In this document: in pieces, positions 48,009 through 55,526 of the stretch
Layout: each line of letters starts with the position of its first letter
Position numbering within the stretch: position 1 is the stretch's first letter
Source of the DNA: Pseudofrankia coriaricola
GTDB lineage: Bacteria > Actinomycetota > Actinomycetes > Frankiales > Frankiaceae
NCBI RefSeq assembly: GCF_001854805.1
Contig: NZ_MBLO01000257.1
Location: forward strand, 57,659-121,658
Length of the DNA: 64,000 nt
Direction: 5' to 3'
Notes under the pieces: generated by a model
Databases searched by the model: none
Told to the model about the DNA's origin: nothing
The model's input: only the letters and a program-made list of their open reading frames with translations
Translations under genes and position numbers: made by a program

Positions 48009-48881
48009 ATGCCCACAAACGAGCACGAGACGCCACTGGACCTGGTCCGTCTCGACCCGTCTCTGCCTGCCTGGGTGCAGACCGAAGTGCTTGGAGACGT
48101 CGCGCCCGCCTTCGACCACGCGGAGCTCGTCGACCCGAACGTTCGCCCGAGTACCTACCAGGGCGACGCGATGGTGGTGTGCCGCGACAAGAGCAACAAG
48201 GTCGTGCACGCCCTCGTCTACGAGATCCAACGCGGTCGGGACGTCGCCAAACTGGCCACTTGGAAGATCTACGTCGGCCAGTTGGAGGCGAGGTTCAAGG
48301 TCCCGGCACCGCTGCTGGTCCTCGTGCCCGACCGGGCCACCGCCGCCTGGTACGGGGACAAGATCGCTGCTCAGGCGAGCAGTGGCGTGCGGCCGGTGCC
48401 GCGGTTCTTCACTCCTGCCGACCTGCCGCGTGTGGTGAGAGAGGAGGCTGCCGCGGCGCACCCCGCGCGGGCGCTGTTCGCGGACCTGTGCAACCTCGAC
48501 GTCGACGCCAAGAACGTTGACGAGATGTTCCCCGCCATGCTGGCGGCGCTCGCCCAACTGGACCCCGCCACCTGGCTTTTCTACGATGATGAGATCAAGG
48601 GCCGCCTCTCTGAGGCTGCCCAGAAGCGATGGGAGACCTTCCTCATGACCACCGCCCCCGGTCGGAGGTACCGAACCCGCCTCTACAACGAGCTCGACGC
48701 CCGAGCCGAGGCTCGAGGCGTGGCTCGGTCGGTGCTGACGTTGCTCGAGGAGCGCGGTGTCGCGGTTCCTGCGGAGATCCGTGAGCAGATCAACGCGTGT
48801 ACTGATAGTGACCAGCTCGACCTGTGGTTCCACCGCGCGGTCACTGCGACGACTGCCTCCGACGTCCTACGGGCCGACTGA
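48009..48881 (+). CDS. Rpn-like PD-(D/E)XK nuclease-family protein
   Basis: 290 residues from ATG 48009. N-terminal PD-(D/E)XK core of Rpn/transposase-like proteins: STYQGDAMVVCRDKSNKVVHALVYEIQRG with Asp53, Glu72 and Gln74, then KLATWKIYVGQLEARFKVPAPLLVLVPDRATAAWY. The C-terminal half is helical (RRYRTRLYNELDARAEARG, LLEERGVAVPAEIREQI) and ends AVTATTASDVLRAD. Relatives promote recA-independent recombination and are abundant in some actinomycetes, including Frankia. Preceded by a double palindrome and followed by a shortened paralogue. Confidence 0.78.
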   Translation: MPTNEHETPLDLVRLDPSLPAWVQTEVLGDVAPAFDHAELVDPNVRPSTYQGDAMVVCRDKSNKVVHALVYEIQRGRDVAKLATWKIYVGQLEARFKVPAPLLVLVPDRATAAWYGDKIAAQASSGVRPVPRFFTPADLPRVVREEAAAAHPARALFADLCNLDVDAKNVDEMFPAMLAALAQLDPATWLFYDDEIKGRLSEAAQKRWETFLMTTAPGRRYRTRLYNELDARAEARGVARSVLTLLEERGVAVPAEIREQINACTDSDQLDLWFHRAVTATTASDVLRAD

Positions 48882-48889
48882 CCGCCTTC

Positions 48890-49228
48890 ATGACCGTGGT
48901 CATCGATCTGAGGCAGTTGACCGACGACTACCAGGAGCGCTACGCCCAGGCTGAGGCTTGTGGCTGGGCTGAGGCTCGCCGCCGGGGTGAGGGGTGGTCT
49001 GAGAGCTGGGCGGAGCGTTGGGCCCACCGATATATCGAGGGTTGGGTTAGGGGCGTCCTCGAGGGCGCGAAGCATTCGTTGCTGAGGCTGTTGGAGCTGC
49101 GCGGCGTAGCCGTTCCCATCGAGGTCCGCGAACGGATCCTGGCATGTACCGACCCTGTGCAGCTTGATCTGTGGTTCGACCGGGCGTTCACGGCGGCGAC
49201 TGCCGAGGACGTAGTCCAGGTCGACTGA
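48890..49228 (+). CDS. truncated paralogue of the Rpn-like protein (C-terminal part)
   Basis: 112 residues from ATG 48890, 8 bp after the previous stop. The last ~55 residues closely match the end of the upstream protein (LLELRGVAVPIEVRERILACT; QLDLWFDRAFTAATAEDVV). The N-terminus is a short Arg/Glu/Trp-rich helix (ARRRGEGWSESWAERWAHRYIEG) and has no PD-(D/E)XK core. It looks like a partial tandem duplication, or a dedicated partner carrying only the C-terminal module, perhaps an antagonist of the full-length protein. Confidence 0.7.
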   Translation: MTVVIDLRQLTDDYQERYAQAEACGWAEARRRGEGWSESWAERWAHRYIEGWVRGVLEGAKHSLLRLLELRGVAVPIEVRERILACTDPVQLDLWFDRAFTAATAEDVVQVD

Positions 49229-49260
49229 TCCGGCGCGTCCCTGCGGATGGGTGGGGAAAG

Positions 49261-50376
49261 TCAGGTGCTGGATTCGCTGGCGCGGCGGGCGTCGCGCATG
49301 GAGCGGGCGTCCTGGCCGGCGAGGGAGTCGCTGCCGACCTCCGCGTTGTGGGCGTGGGCCAGGTGGTGCAGGCCGAAGACGGAGTCCATACCGGTCTGCA
49401 GGCCCATCAGGTCCTCGGACTGGTTCACCGCCTTCTTGGTGAGGGCGAGGCCAAGGCGCGGCATGGTGGCGATCCGCTCGGCGATCGACGTCACCTCGGC
49501 GGCCAGCTCGGCGCGCGGCACCACCCGGTTGACCATGCCCAGCTGAAGCGCCCGCTGGGCGTCGACCCGCTCGCCGAGGAACAGGAACTCCTTGGCGGCC
49601 CGCGGCCCCATCACCCACGGGTGAGCGAAGTACTCGACGCCGGGAATGCCCATCCGCACCACCGGGTCCGCGAAGAACGCGTCGTCCGAGGCGACGATCA
49701 GGTCGCAGACCCAGGCGAGCATCAGTCCGCCGGCGATGCAGGCGCCGTGGACCTGGGCGATCGTCGGCTTCGGCAGCTCCCGCCACCGCCGGCACATCCC
49801 CAGATAGACCTCCTGCTCCCGGGCGAACCGGCTCTCCGCGCCGAGCTCCCCGACGTGGTCCCACCACAGGCCCGCGCGCCGGTCGAACGACCGGTCGACG
49901 TCGCGCCCCGGCGTCCCGATGTCATGACCGGCGCTGAAATGCCTGCCCGCGCCCGCCAGGATGATCACCTTGACGGCCGGGTCGCCCGCCGCCCGGTAGA
50001 AGGCGTCGTCCAGTGCGTAGGTCATCTTCGAGTTCTGCGCGTTGCGGAACTCCGGCCGGTTCATCGTGACGCGCGCGATCGCCCCGGCCACCTCGTAGAG
50101 CACCACCGGCATCTCGGTGACCGTGACGACGGCGGGCTCCGGTTCAGGCTCGCTCCCTGCCCCGTCACCGGGCCCGGACTCGGACTCGGACGCGGTGGGG
50201 CCGGGGGCCGGAGCCGGAGCCGGAGCCGTGGCGTGCTCGGCGCGGGCCGGCTGGGTCTGCGGGCCAATGCCCGCGACCCGGGTCGCGTCGGCGGCCCGCG
50301 CCAGCGCCGTCGTGTCGTTGACCGTGGCCACAGGGGGAAGATCCGGCGCCGCCGGCCGGAAGGTCCGCTCGGTCAT
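49261..50376 (-). CDS. enoyl-CoA hydratase/isomerase family protein with long N-terminal extension
   Basis: 371 residues from ATG 50376, supported by AAGGAGA six bases upstream. Residues 1-~90 are an Ala/Pro/Glu low-complexity region (APAPAPAPGPTASESESG), then crotonase domain starting MPVVLYEVAGAIARVTMNRPEFRNAQN. Oxyanion loops: AGAGRHFSAGHDIG (first) and HGACIAGGLMLAWVCDLIVAS (second), with VVRMGIPGVEYFAHPW downstream. Crotonases hydrate enoyl-CoA or open rings in acyl-CoA catabolism. Last gene of the minus-strand group EchA20-like, two acyl-CoA dehydrogenases, this one, so probably the same steroid or branched-acid pathway. Confidence 0.87.
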   Translation of the reverse strand: MTERTFRPAAPDLPPVATVNDTTALARAADATRVAGIGPQTQPARAEHATAPAPAPAPGPTASESESGPGDGAGSEPEPEPAVVTVTEMPVVLYEVAGAIARVTMNRPEFRNAQNSKMTYALDDAFYRAAGDPAVKVIILAGAGRHFSAGHDIGTPGRDVDRSFDRRAGLWWDHVGELGAESRFAREQEVYLGMCRRWRELPKPTIAQVHGACIAGGLMLAWVCDLIVASDDAFFADPVVRMGIPGVEYFAHPWVMGPRAAKEFLFLGERVDAQRALQLGMVNRVVPRAELAAEVTSIAERIATMPRLGLALTKKAVNQSEDLMGLQTGMDSVFGLHHLAHAHNAEVGSDSLAGQDARSMRDARRASESST

Positions 50377-50547
50377 CGCGATCTCCTTCGCTCGCGCGGC
50401 CCGTCATGCTCGGGGCCGCGCCACCTAGTGCTTCTGGGGACGGGGCCGCCGGAGGCGCGAAGGAAGAACATGATCGCGCCTCCTTTGGCCTTCAGGTGAC
50501 GAGTGTGGTTCACCGCGTCGCCCGCCATCGGGGAAATGGGACAGGTC

Positions 50548-51711
50548 CTACATCGCCGCGCGCTGTTGCGGCGCCGCGGCTGCTGTGGCGCCCGCGGTCG
50601 CGTCCCGCAGGCCGAGGCCGCGGGCAAGGTGGGCGCGGTGCCAGGTCGGGTCGCCATAGGCGGGGATGAGTGCCCAGGCGCGCTTGGCGAACAGGTGCAG
50701 GTCGTACTCGGTGGTGTAGGCGATCGCGCCGTGGCACTGGATCGACGCCCGGGCCGCCAGCCGGGCGGCGTCCGCGGCCAGCACCTTCGCGACGCTGGTC
50801 GCGTCCTGTGCCTCCTGTGCGTCTTGTGTCGCCCGCGGCGGCCCGGCGGCGAGTCCATCGGCGGGGAAGCGGGCCTGTTCCCAGCCGGCGGCGAGCACCG
50901 CCGGGCGGGCGAACTCGACCGCGATGTGCGCCGACGCGAGCGCGTGCTTGATCGCCTGGAAGCTGCCGACCGGGACGCCGAACTGCTGGCGCTGCTTCAC
51001 GTAGGCGATCGTGATCGACAGCATCCGGGCCGCCAGCCCCACCAGTACCGCCGACGTTCCGAGCGCCGCCCGCCACCATGCCGCGTCGGCGGCGGCCCGG
51101 GCGGCCTCGGGGCCGCGCACCAGCACGGTGCCGGCGTCGTCGGTCGGCGGACCCGCGAGCCGGGCCAGCGCCCGGGCGCCGTCGACCGTCGTCACCGGTT
51201 CCCAGGCCAGCTCTCCGGCGGCGAACACCCGTAAGCCGCCCTCGGGCGGGCTAGCGCGATCTTCGGGAAGGATGACCAGGTCGGCCTGCTGGCCGTGCGG
51301 AACCAGCGTCTTGCCGGCCGCCGTGGTGGTGCCGACCGCGACGAGTGCCCGGCCGGCCAGCATGTCGGGTAAGGCGGGATGGCCGGCGGCGGCCAGCAGC
51401 GGCGCCGCGTAGACGATCGTCTCGACGGCGGGCACCGGCAGGCCGACGTAGCCGATGCGCTCCAGCAGCGGGACGGTGTGGCCGAGGTCCAGCCCCAGCC
51501 CGCCGTCGTCCTCGCCAACCAGCGCGCCGACCACACCCTGGTCGGCGAGCGTCACCCACACCTTGCGAACCTGCTCCAGCCCTGCCGGGCGGAGGCGCTG
51601 GCCACCGTCGGGCCAGGCGGCGCGGATCAGGTCGGGCGTCGCCTCGGCGTCGAGAACCGCGCCCGCCGCCGCGAGCAGCGCGACCGCCTCCTGGTCGAGC
51701 TCGAAGTCCAT
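50548..51711 (-). CDS. acyl-CoA dehydrogenase family protein (small partner type)
   Basis: 387 residues from ATG 51711. Shorter, divergent acyl-CoA dehydrogenase: MDFELDQEAVALLAAAGAVL, DQGVVGALVGEDDGGLGLDL, a reduced middle domain, then YVKQRQQFGVPVGSFQAIKHALA (flavin-binding helix region) and AIAYTTEYDLHLFAKRA. In mycobacterial steroid catabolism, paired acyl-CoA dehydrogenases form alpha2beta2 complexes in which one subunit keeps fewer active-site residues; this gene lies next to a canonical one (51820-52983) and fits that pattern. Which subunit carries the catalytic Glu should be checked by alignment. Confidence 0.87.
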   Translation of the reverse strand: MDFELDQEAVALLAAAGAVLDAEATPDLIRAAWPDGGQRLRPAGLEQVRKVWVTLADQGVVGALVGEDDGGLGLDLGHTVPLLERIGYVGLPVPAVETIVYAAPLLAAAGHPALPDMLAGRALVAVGTTTAAGKTLVPHGQQADLVILPEDRASPPEGGLRVFAAGELAWEPVTTVDGARALARLAGPPTDDAGTVLVRGPEAARAAADAAWWRAALGTSAVLVGLAARMLSITIAYVKQRQQFGVPVGSFQAIKHALASAHIAVEFARPAVLAAGWEQARFPADGLAAGPPRATQDAQEAQDATSVAKVLAADAARLAARASIQCHGAIAYTTEYDLHLFAKRAWALIPAYGDPTWHRAHLARGLGLRDATAGATAAAAPQQRAAM

Positions 51712-51726
51712 CCCGCCCCCCTTCTC

Positions 51727-51822
51727 CGCCTGGCCGCACTTCTTTCATCGGTCTGGCCGCGCTTCTTCAATCTGGCTGTGCTTCTTCGGTCTGGTCGCGC
51801 CTTCCTCGGTCTGGTCGTGTCA
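51727..51822. repeat. degenerate 19-22-bp repeats between acyl-CoA dehydrogenase genes
   Basis: Words of the form CGGTCTGGCCGCGCTTCTT recur four to five times with changes (CAATCTGGCTGTGCTTCTT, CGGTCTGGTCGCGCCTTCCT, CGGTCTGGTCGTG), filling the 108-bp spacer. Slippage-type decay or a transcript-processing/regulatory spacer; no clear stem. Confidence 0.7.
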
Positions 51823-52983
51823 GGCGCGGGGCAGGCCGAGGAGTCGTTCCGCGACGACGTTGCGCTGGATCTCGTTCGTCCCGGCGTAGATCGGGCCGGA
51901 CAGGGAGAACAGGAAACCCCTGCTCCACGCACCGTCCACCTCGCCGCCTTCGCCGAGCAGGTCCAGGGCGGTCTCATGGATGCGGACGTCCATCTCCGAC
52001 CAGAAGAGCTTGTTCATGCTGGAGGCGGGCCCCGGCTGGCGGCCGCGCAGCATGCCGCTCACCTGGTGGAGCGTGAACAGCTGGTATGCCCGCGCGTCGA
52101 TGTGGGCCTGCACGACCCGGTCGCGCAGCGCGGGGGAGGCGCCGCCGGGGACGGAGCGGGCGAGCTCGACCAGCCGGTTCGCCGTGGCCAGGAACCGCCC
52201 GGGCGGGCGCAGGGTCAGGCCGCGCTCGGAGCCGGTGGTCGCCATCGCGACCTGCCAGCCCTTGCCGACGCCACCGAGCACGTTCTCGTCCGGGACGAAC
52301 ACGTCGTCGAGGAACACCTCGGCGAAGCCCTCGTCGCCGTCGAGCCGGTCGAAGCCGCGGACCGTCACTCCCGGCGCGTCGAGTGGCACCAGGAAATAGG
52401 TGAGCCCGCGGTGCCGGCCCGCTGCCGGGTCCGCGCCTGGCCCAGATGTCGCGGTGGTGCGGAACAGGCCGAACAGGTGGGTACAGAACGCGCCGCGGGT
52501 CGTCCACGTCTTCTGACCGGACAGCCGCCAGCCGCCTCGCTCGTCGTCACGGACGCCGGCCGAGCGCAGCCCGGCGAGGTCGCTGCCCGCGCCTGGCTCC
52601 GACCAGCCCTGTGCCCAGGTGTCCAGCCCGGCCGCCATCCTGGGCAGGATGCGCTCCTGCTGCTCGGGCGTGCCGAACTCGAAGACGGTCGGGGCGAGCA
52701 GGAAGATCCCGTTCTGGGTGACCCGCTGCGGCGCGCCCGCGCGGGCGTATTCCTCCTCGAAGACCAGCCATTGCCACAGGCTCGCCTCGCGGCCGCCGTA
52801 GCGCTTCGGCCAGGAGACGACCGCCCAGCGGGCGTCGAAGAGCTTCGTCTCCCATTCCAGGTGGGCGGTGAAGCCCTCGCGGGTGTCACCGGACGGCAGC
52901 GGCGCCGCCGGCACGTTTGCGCTCAGCCAGGCCCGCGCCTCGGCCCGGAATGCCTCGTCCTCATCCGACCAGGTCAGGTCCAT
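51820..52983 (-). CDS. acyl-CoA dehydrogenase (canonical subunit)
   Basis: 387 residues from ATG 52983. Full acyl-CoA dehydrogenase: MDLTWSDEDEAFRAEARAWL, FEEEYARAGAPQRVTQNGIFLL, GWSEPGAGSDLAGLRS (middle-domain signature), GKGWQVAMATTGSERGL, and C-terminal SGPIYAGTNEIQRNVVAERLLGLPR with the conserved Glu after GTN. FAD enzyme introducing the trans-2 double bond in an acyl-CoA thioester. In the same group as an EchA20-like crotonase with a KstR2-like box, so a steroid side-chain or ring-derived CoA ester is likely. A stem-loop separates it from that crotonase gene. Confidence 0.93.
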   Translation of the reverse strand: MDLTWSDEDEAFRAEARAWLSANVPAAPLPSGDTREGFTAHLEWETKLFDARWAVVSWPKRYGGREASLWQWLVFEEEYARAGAPQRVTQNGIFLLAPTVFEFGTPEQQERILPRMAAGLDTWAQGWSEPGAGSDLAGLRSAGVRDDERGGWRLSGQKTWTTRGAFCTHLFGLFRTTATSGPGADPAAGRHRGLTYFLVPLDAPGVTVRGFDRLDGDEGFAEVFLDDVFVPDENVLGGVGKGWQVAMATTGSERGLTLRPPGRFLATANRLVELARSVPGGASPALRDRVVQAHIDARAYQLFTLHQVSGMLRGRQPGPASSMNKLFWSEMDVRIHETALDLLGEGGEVDGAWSRGFLFSLSGPIYAGTNEIQRNVVAERLLGLPRA

Positions 52984-53049
52984 CGGGCGTCACCTCCGCG
53001 GATCAGGGCGGCCCGGCTCGGATCCGCTCCGCTGTGCGTGGCTCCCGGC

Positions 53050-53103
53050 CATGATCCGGTGGGATCGTCGGACCCCTGGCTCCGAAAATTCCACCAGATC
53101 ATG
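53050..53103 (-). promoter_or_regulatory. imperfect inverted repeat between EchA20-like and acyl-CoA dehydrogenase genes
   Basis: Arms CATGATCCGGTGGGA (53050-53064) and TTCCACCAGATCATG (53089-53103) pair at 13 of 15 positions with a 24-nt loop, in the 148-bp gap between the two minus-strand genes. It may attenuate transcription from echA20-like into the dehydrogenase genes or be a regulator site. Confidence 0.4.
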
Positions 53104-53131
53104 AAACTCTGGACGGGTCGGGTCGGGAGCA

Positions 53132-54052
53132 TCAGGCCCCGCCTTCGTCGTCCTTGCCGGCACCGGCCGCGTCGGCGCCAGCCTTCGCCGCGGAGCCGTC
53201 GGCCTTCGCCGTGGAACCCTCGGCCGGCTCAGTCGCTGTGCCCGCCGAGGCCGCTCCCGCCGAGGCCGCCCCCTTCGGGGACGTGCCCGTCGAGGACGTG
53301 CCGTTCGCTGGGCCGAGAGGGGAGCCGAAGTCGGCGCGGACCTCGTTGGCGATGCCGGCGAGGTTGAGCTCGAAGGTGAAGCCCTGCTCGTAGCGGTAGC
53401 TGCGCTTGACGTCCCAGGGGTCGATGCCGTTGAACGCCTCCTTCGCCATCCGGATCACCCGCGGGTCCTTCGCGGCGATCTCGGCGGCGAGCCCGTGCGC
53501 GGCCTCGCGCAGCCGCGCACGGGGGACGACGGTGTGGACGGAGCCGAAGGCGTGCAACTCGGCCGCCGTCGCGGTGGCAGAGGTGTACATCATCGCCCGG
53601 GCCTTGAGCTGCGGGACGAGCCGGGAAAGGTGGGTCGCGGCCCCGAGCGCGCCCCGATCGACCTCGGGTAGGCCGAAGGTCGCGTCCTCGCTCGCGACGA
53701 TTACGTCCGCGTTGCCCACCAGCCCGATCCCGCCGCCGAGGCAGAAACCGTGCACGGCGGCGACCACCGGCACCGCGCATTCGTAGACCGCGGCGAACGC
53801 GGCGAAGCAGCCGCGGTTCGCGCCTATGAGCGCGCCATGGCCCGGGTCGCGCTGGATCTCCTTGATGTCGACGCCCGCGTTGAACCCTCGGCCCTCGGCC
53901 CGCAGCACCACCACCCGCACCGCCGGGTTGGCGCCAGCGGCACGGAGGGCGTCCGCGAGCGCATACCACCCGGCCACCGGCAGCGCGTTCACCGGCGGGT
54001 AGTCGACGACGATCTCGGCGATCCCCGCGCCGTCCACCACCGTCGTGATCAT
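53132..54052 (-). CDS. echA20: crotonase-family hydrolase, EchA20-like (steroid ring D opening)
   Basis: 306 residues from ATG 54052 with GGAGGTGGA directly upstream; the open frame continues but has no family sequence. Wording is very close to mycobacterial EchA20: VDYPPVNALPVAGWYALADAL, VLRAEGRGFNAGVDIKEIQ, ANRGCFAAFAAVYECAVPVV, HGFCLGGGIGLVGNADVIVAS and EVDRGALGAATHLSRLVPQ. EchA20 is the crotonase-fold hydrolase that opens the last steroid ring in cholesterol degradation and is controlled by KstR2. A KstR2-like box lies 109 bp upstream. The C-terminal ~55 residues are Ala/Lys/Gly-rich, not part of the family. An EchA13-type or other crotonase role is the alternative. Confidence 0.82.
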   Translation of the reverse strand: MITTVVDGAGIAEIVVDYPPVNALPVAGWYALADALRAAGANPAVRVVVLRAEGRGFNAGVDIKEIQRDPGHGALIGANRGCFAAFAAVYECAVPVVAAVHGFCLGGGIGLVGNADVIVASEDATFGLPEVDRGALGAATHLSRLVPQLKARAMMYTSATATAAELHAFGSVHTVVPRARLREAAHGLAAEIAAKDPRVIRMAKEAFNGIDPWDVKRSYRYEQGFTFELNLAGIANEVRADFGSPLGPANGTSSTGTSPKGAASAGAASAGTATEPAEGSTAKADGSAAKAGADAAGAGKDDEGGA

Positions 54053-54160
54053 TCCACCTCCAGGACCCCGCTCGCCGTGCCCGTCGATCATGGGCGCGCC
54101 CGGGCTACTGCCGTCCGCGACACGCCCGGAACCCCGGGGGCTCCGCACCGCCAGGACTCT

Positions 54161-54174
54161 AACAAGCGCTTGGT
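54161..54174. promoter_or_regulatory. second KstR2-like operator, upstream of echA20-like gene
   Basis: AACAAGCGCTTGGT fits AnCAAGnnCTTGnT exactly, 109 bp before the echA20-like ATG and about 235 bp before the divergent secreted-protein gene. Having the only two exact matches I found in the window in front of a FadA6-like and an EchA20-like gene supports true KstR2 control. Confidence 0.62.
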
Positions 54175-54212
54175 TGGCAAACCACCGGTCGCGCCCCACG
54201 GGCCGCGACCGG

Positions 54213-54249
54213 ATCTGCGGGAGAGATGGACGCCATCTGCGGGAGAGAT
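54213..54249. repeat. 15-bp direct repeats, 22-bp period, in the echA20/secreted-protein divergent region
   Basis: ATCTGCGGGAGAGAT occurs at 54213-54227 and 54235-54249. They lie in the 356-bp gap 54053-54408 between the KstR2-like box and the plus-strand gene, so they may serve that gene's promoter. A less GC-rich strip around 54260-54300 is the other candidate promoter. Confidence 0.6.
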
Positions 54250-54408
54250 AGGCGCGGATTGTGTCTGAGTGATTACTTAAAACCGATGTCCGGAATTGGA
54301 CTGCGCGTCGGCCGACACGCTCTGTCGCCGGACTGACGGCGCGAAGCGTGGTGATCGGACTAAATCGTCCGCACAATTGGTCCGTCACCAACGGGAGGGA
54401 TCCGGGCC

Positions 54409-55254
54409 ATGGCCATGCACCACGGCGCCGACAGTGGCCGCATCGGCCGTCAGAATTCATCGACCGGCGGCGTGCCGAGGCGGCGCGGCCACCCGCGGGC
54501 CTCCGGCCGCACCGGTCAGGGCGCCACCCGGGCCGTCCGCGGGCTCATGGTCAGCGCGCTGGTGGCCGGGCCGCTCGCGGTCCTCACGGCGCTGCCTGCC
54601 CGGGCTGACGGCGCGGACAGTTCCTTGTTCGACCGGCCCGTGGACATGCAGATCGACATCGACAGCTCGGCCGATCAGCCGCCGACGTTCGACCTGGACA
54701 CGCTCGGCCGCGTGGCCGAGGGCATCGTGGGTGACCTGCTGCCCGCGCCAGGGACCGCGTCAGGCTCGGATGCCGCGTCGGGCTCGGGCACCGCGTCGGG
54801 CGGCGGCACAGGCGCGGGCACAGGTACGGGTAGCTCTGGGCGTGCCCCCGCGCCGGCCGGCCCGGCGCCGGGCACTCCGGCGGATTCCGACCCCGCCTCC
54901 GCCGGCCCCGACGGCGGCCCGGCGGCTCCCCTGGAGGCGAACCTCGACGGCGAGGGCCAGGCCGATCCCGCCGCGTCAACGTCCACCGCGGACGGTGCGT
55001 CCGCTCACGCCTCGCCGGTGGACGTCTCGCCGACCGCCGCCAACCAGGCCGTCGCGGCGTCGACGCCCGGCACGGGGACGAGCGCCGCCACCGGGGGGAA
55101 CGGCGAGCTGGTTGTCAGCCACGGCAGCCTTCTCTCCTCCTCCGACAGCGCCGCGATCGTCGCCCTCGACGTCCTCGCGGTGCTGCTGGCCGGCGCCGGG
55201 CTGGTCGGCATTCCCGCGTCCGCCCTGCTCACCCGCCGTCGCGTGTCGCGATAG
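54409..55254 (+). CDS. secreted, membrane-tethered low-complexity protein
   Basis: 281 residues from ATG 54409 (GGGAGG upstream). Arg-rich N-terminus then a hydrophobic signal segment (LMVSALVAGPLAVLTALPARA) with a likely Ala-x-Ala cleavage. The exported part begins DGADSSLFDRPVDMQIDIDSS and DTLGRVAEGIVGDLL, followed by ~120 residues of Ser/Gly/Thr/Ala/Pro repeats. A C-terminal hydrophobic helix (AIVALDVLAVLLAGAGLVG) ends with basic RRRVSR, like a surface-anchoring tail but without an LPXTG motif. Probably displayed on the cell surface. I recognise no enzyme domain. Divergent from the EchA20-like gene. Confidence 0.78.
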   Translation: MAMHHGADSGRIGRQNSSTGGVPRRRGHPRASGRTGQGATRAVRGLMVSALVAGPLAVLTALPARADGADSSLFDRPVDMQIDIDSSADQPPTFDLDTLGRVAEGIVGDLLPAPGTASGSDAASGSGTASGGGTGAGTGTGSSGRAPAPAGPAPGTPADSDPASAGPDGGPAAPLEANLDGEGQADPAASTSTADGASAHASPVDVSPTAANQAVAASTPGTGTSAATGGNGELVVSHGSLLSSSDSAAIVALDVLAVLLAGAGLVGIPASALLTRRRVSR

Positions 55255-55462
55255 CGGCGCGGCAGCGAAGGTCTGCCCCTTTCACGACCAGCCATGATCG
55301 CCGAGGCCGTGTTGTCGCGGTCGCGATCTGGCCCGATCCACGCCTGCGGCGACACGGTGGTGATCTGCCAGTCGCGTGCTGGCGGCGAGCGTTGGCGGAG
55401 GCGCTAGCCGGCGAGCTCGATCCTGGACCTTCCGTGCGCGTCCAGCGCCCCGATGGCCACTT

Positions 55463-55515
55463 CGCGATCGCGATCGCGATCGCGATCGCGATCGTGAGCG
55501 GTGAGCGGTGAGCGG
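55463..55515. repeat. (CGCGAT)n then (TGAGCGG)3 simple repeats
   Basis: CGCGAT is repeated five times (55463-55494), creating overlapping self-complementary GCGATCGC words, followed immediately by TGAGCGG three times (55495-55515). It lies 12 bp beyond the MerR-like stop at 55527 in an otherwise unremarkable 272-bp gap. Strong cruciform or slippage potential. Confidence 0.9.
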
Positions 55516-55526
55516 TGCGCGCGTCG

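Noticed and set aside
46142..48520. Long plus-strand frame opposite the FAD oxidase and through the Rpn-like gene
   Set aside because: Overlaps two real genes in other frames; only a composition effect.
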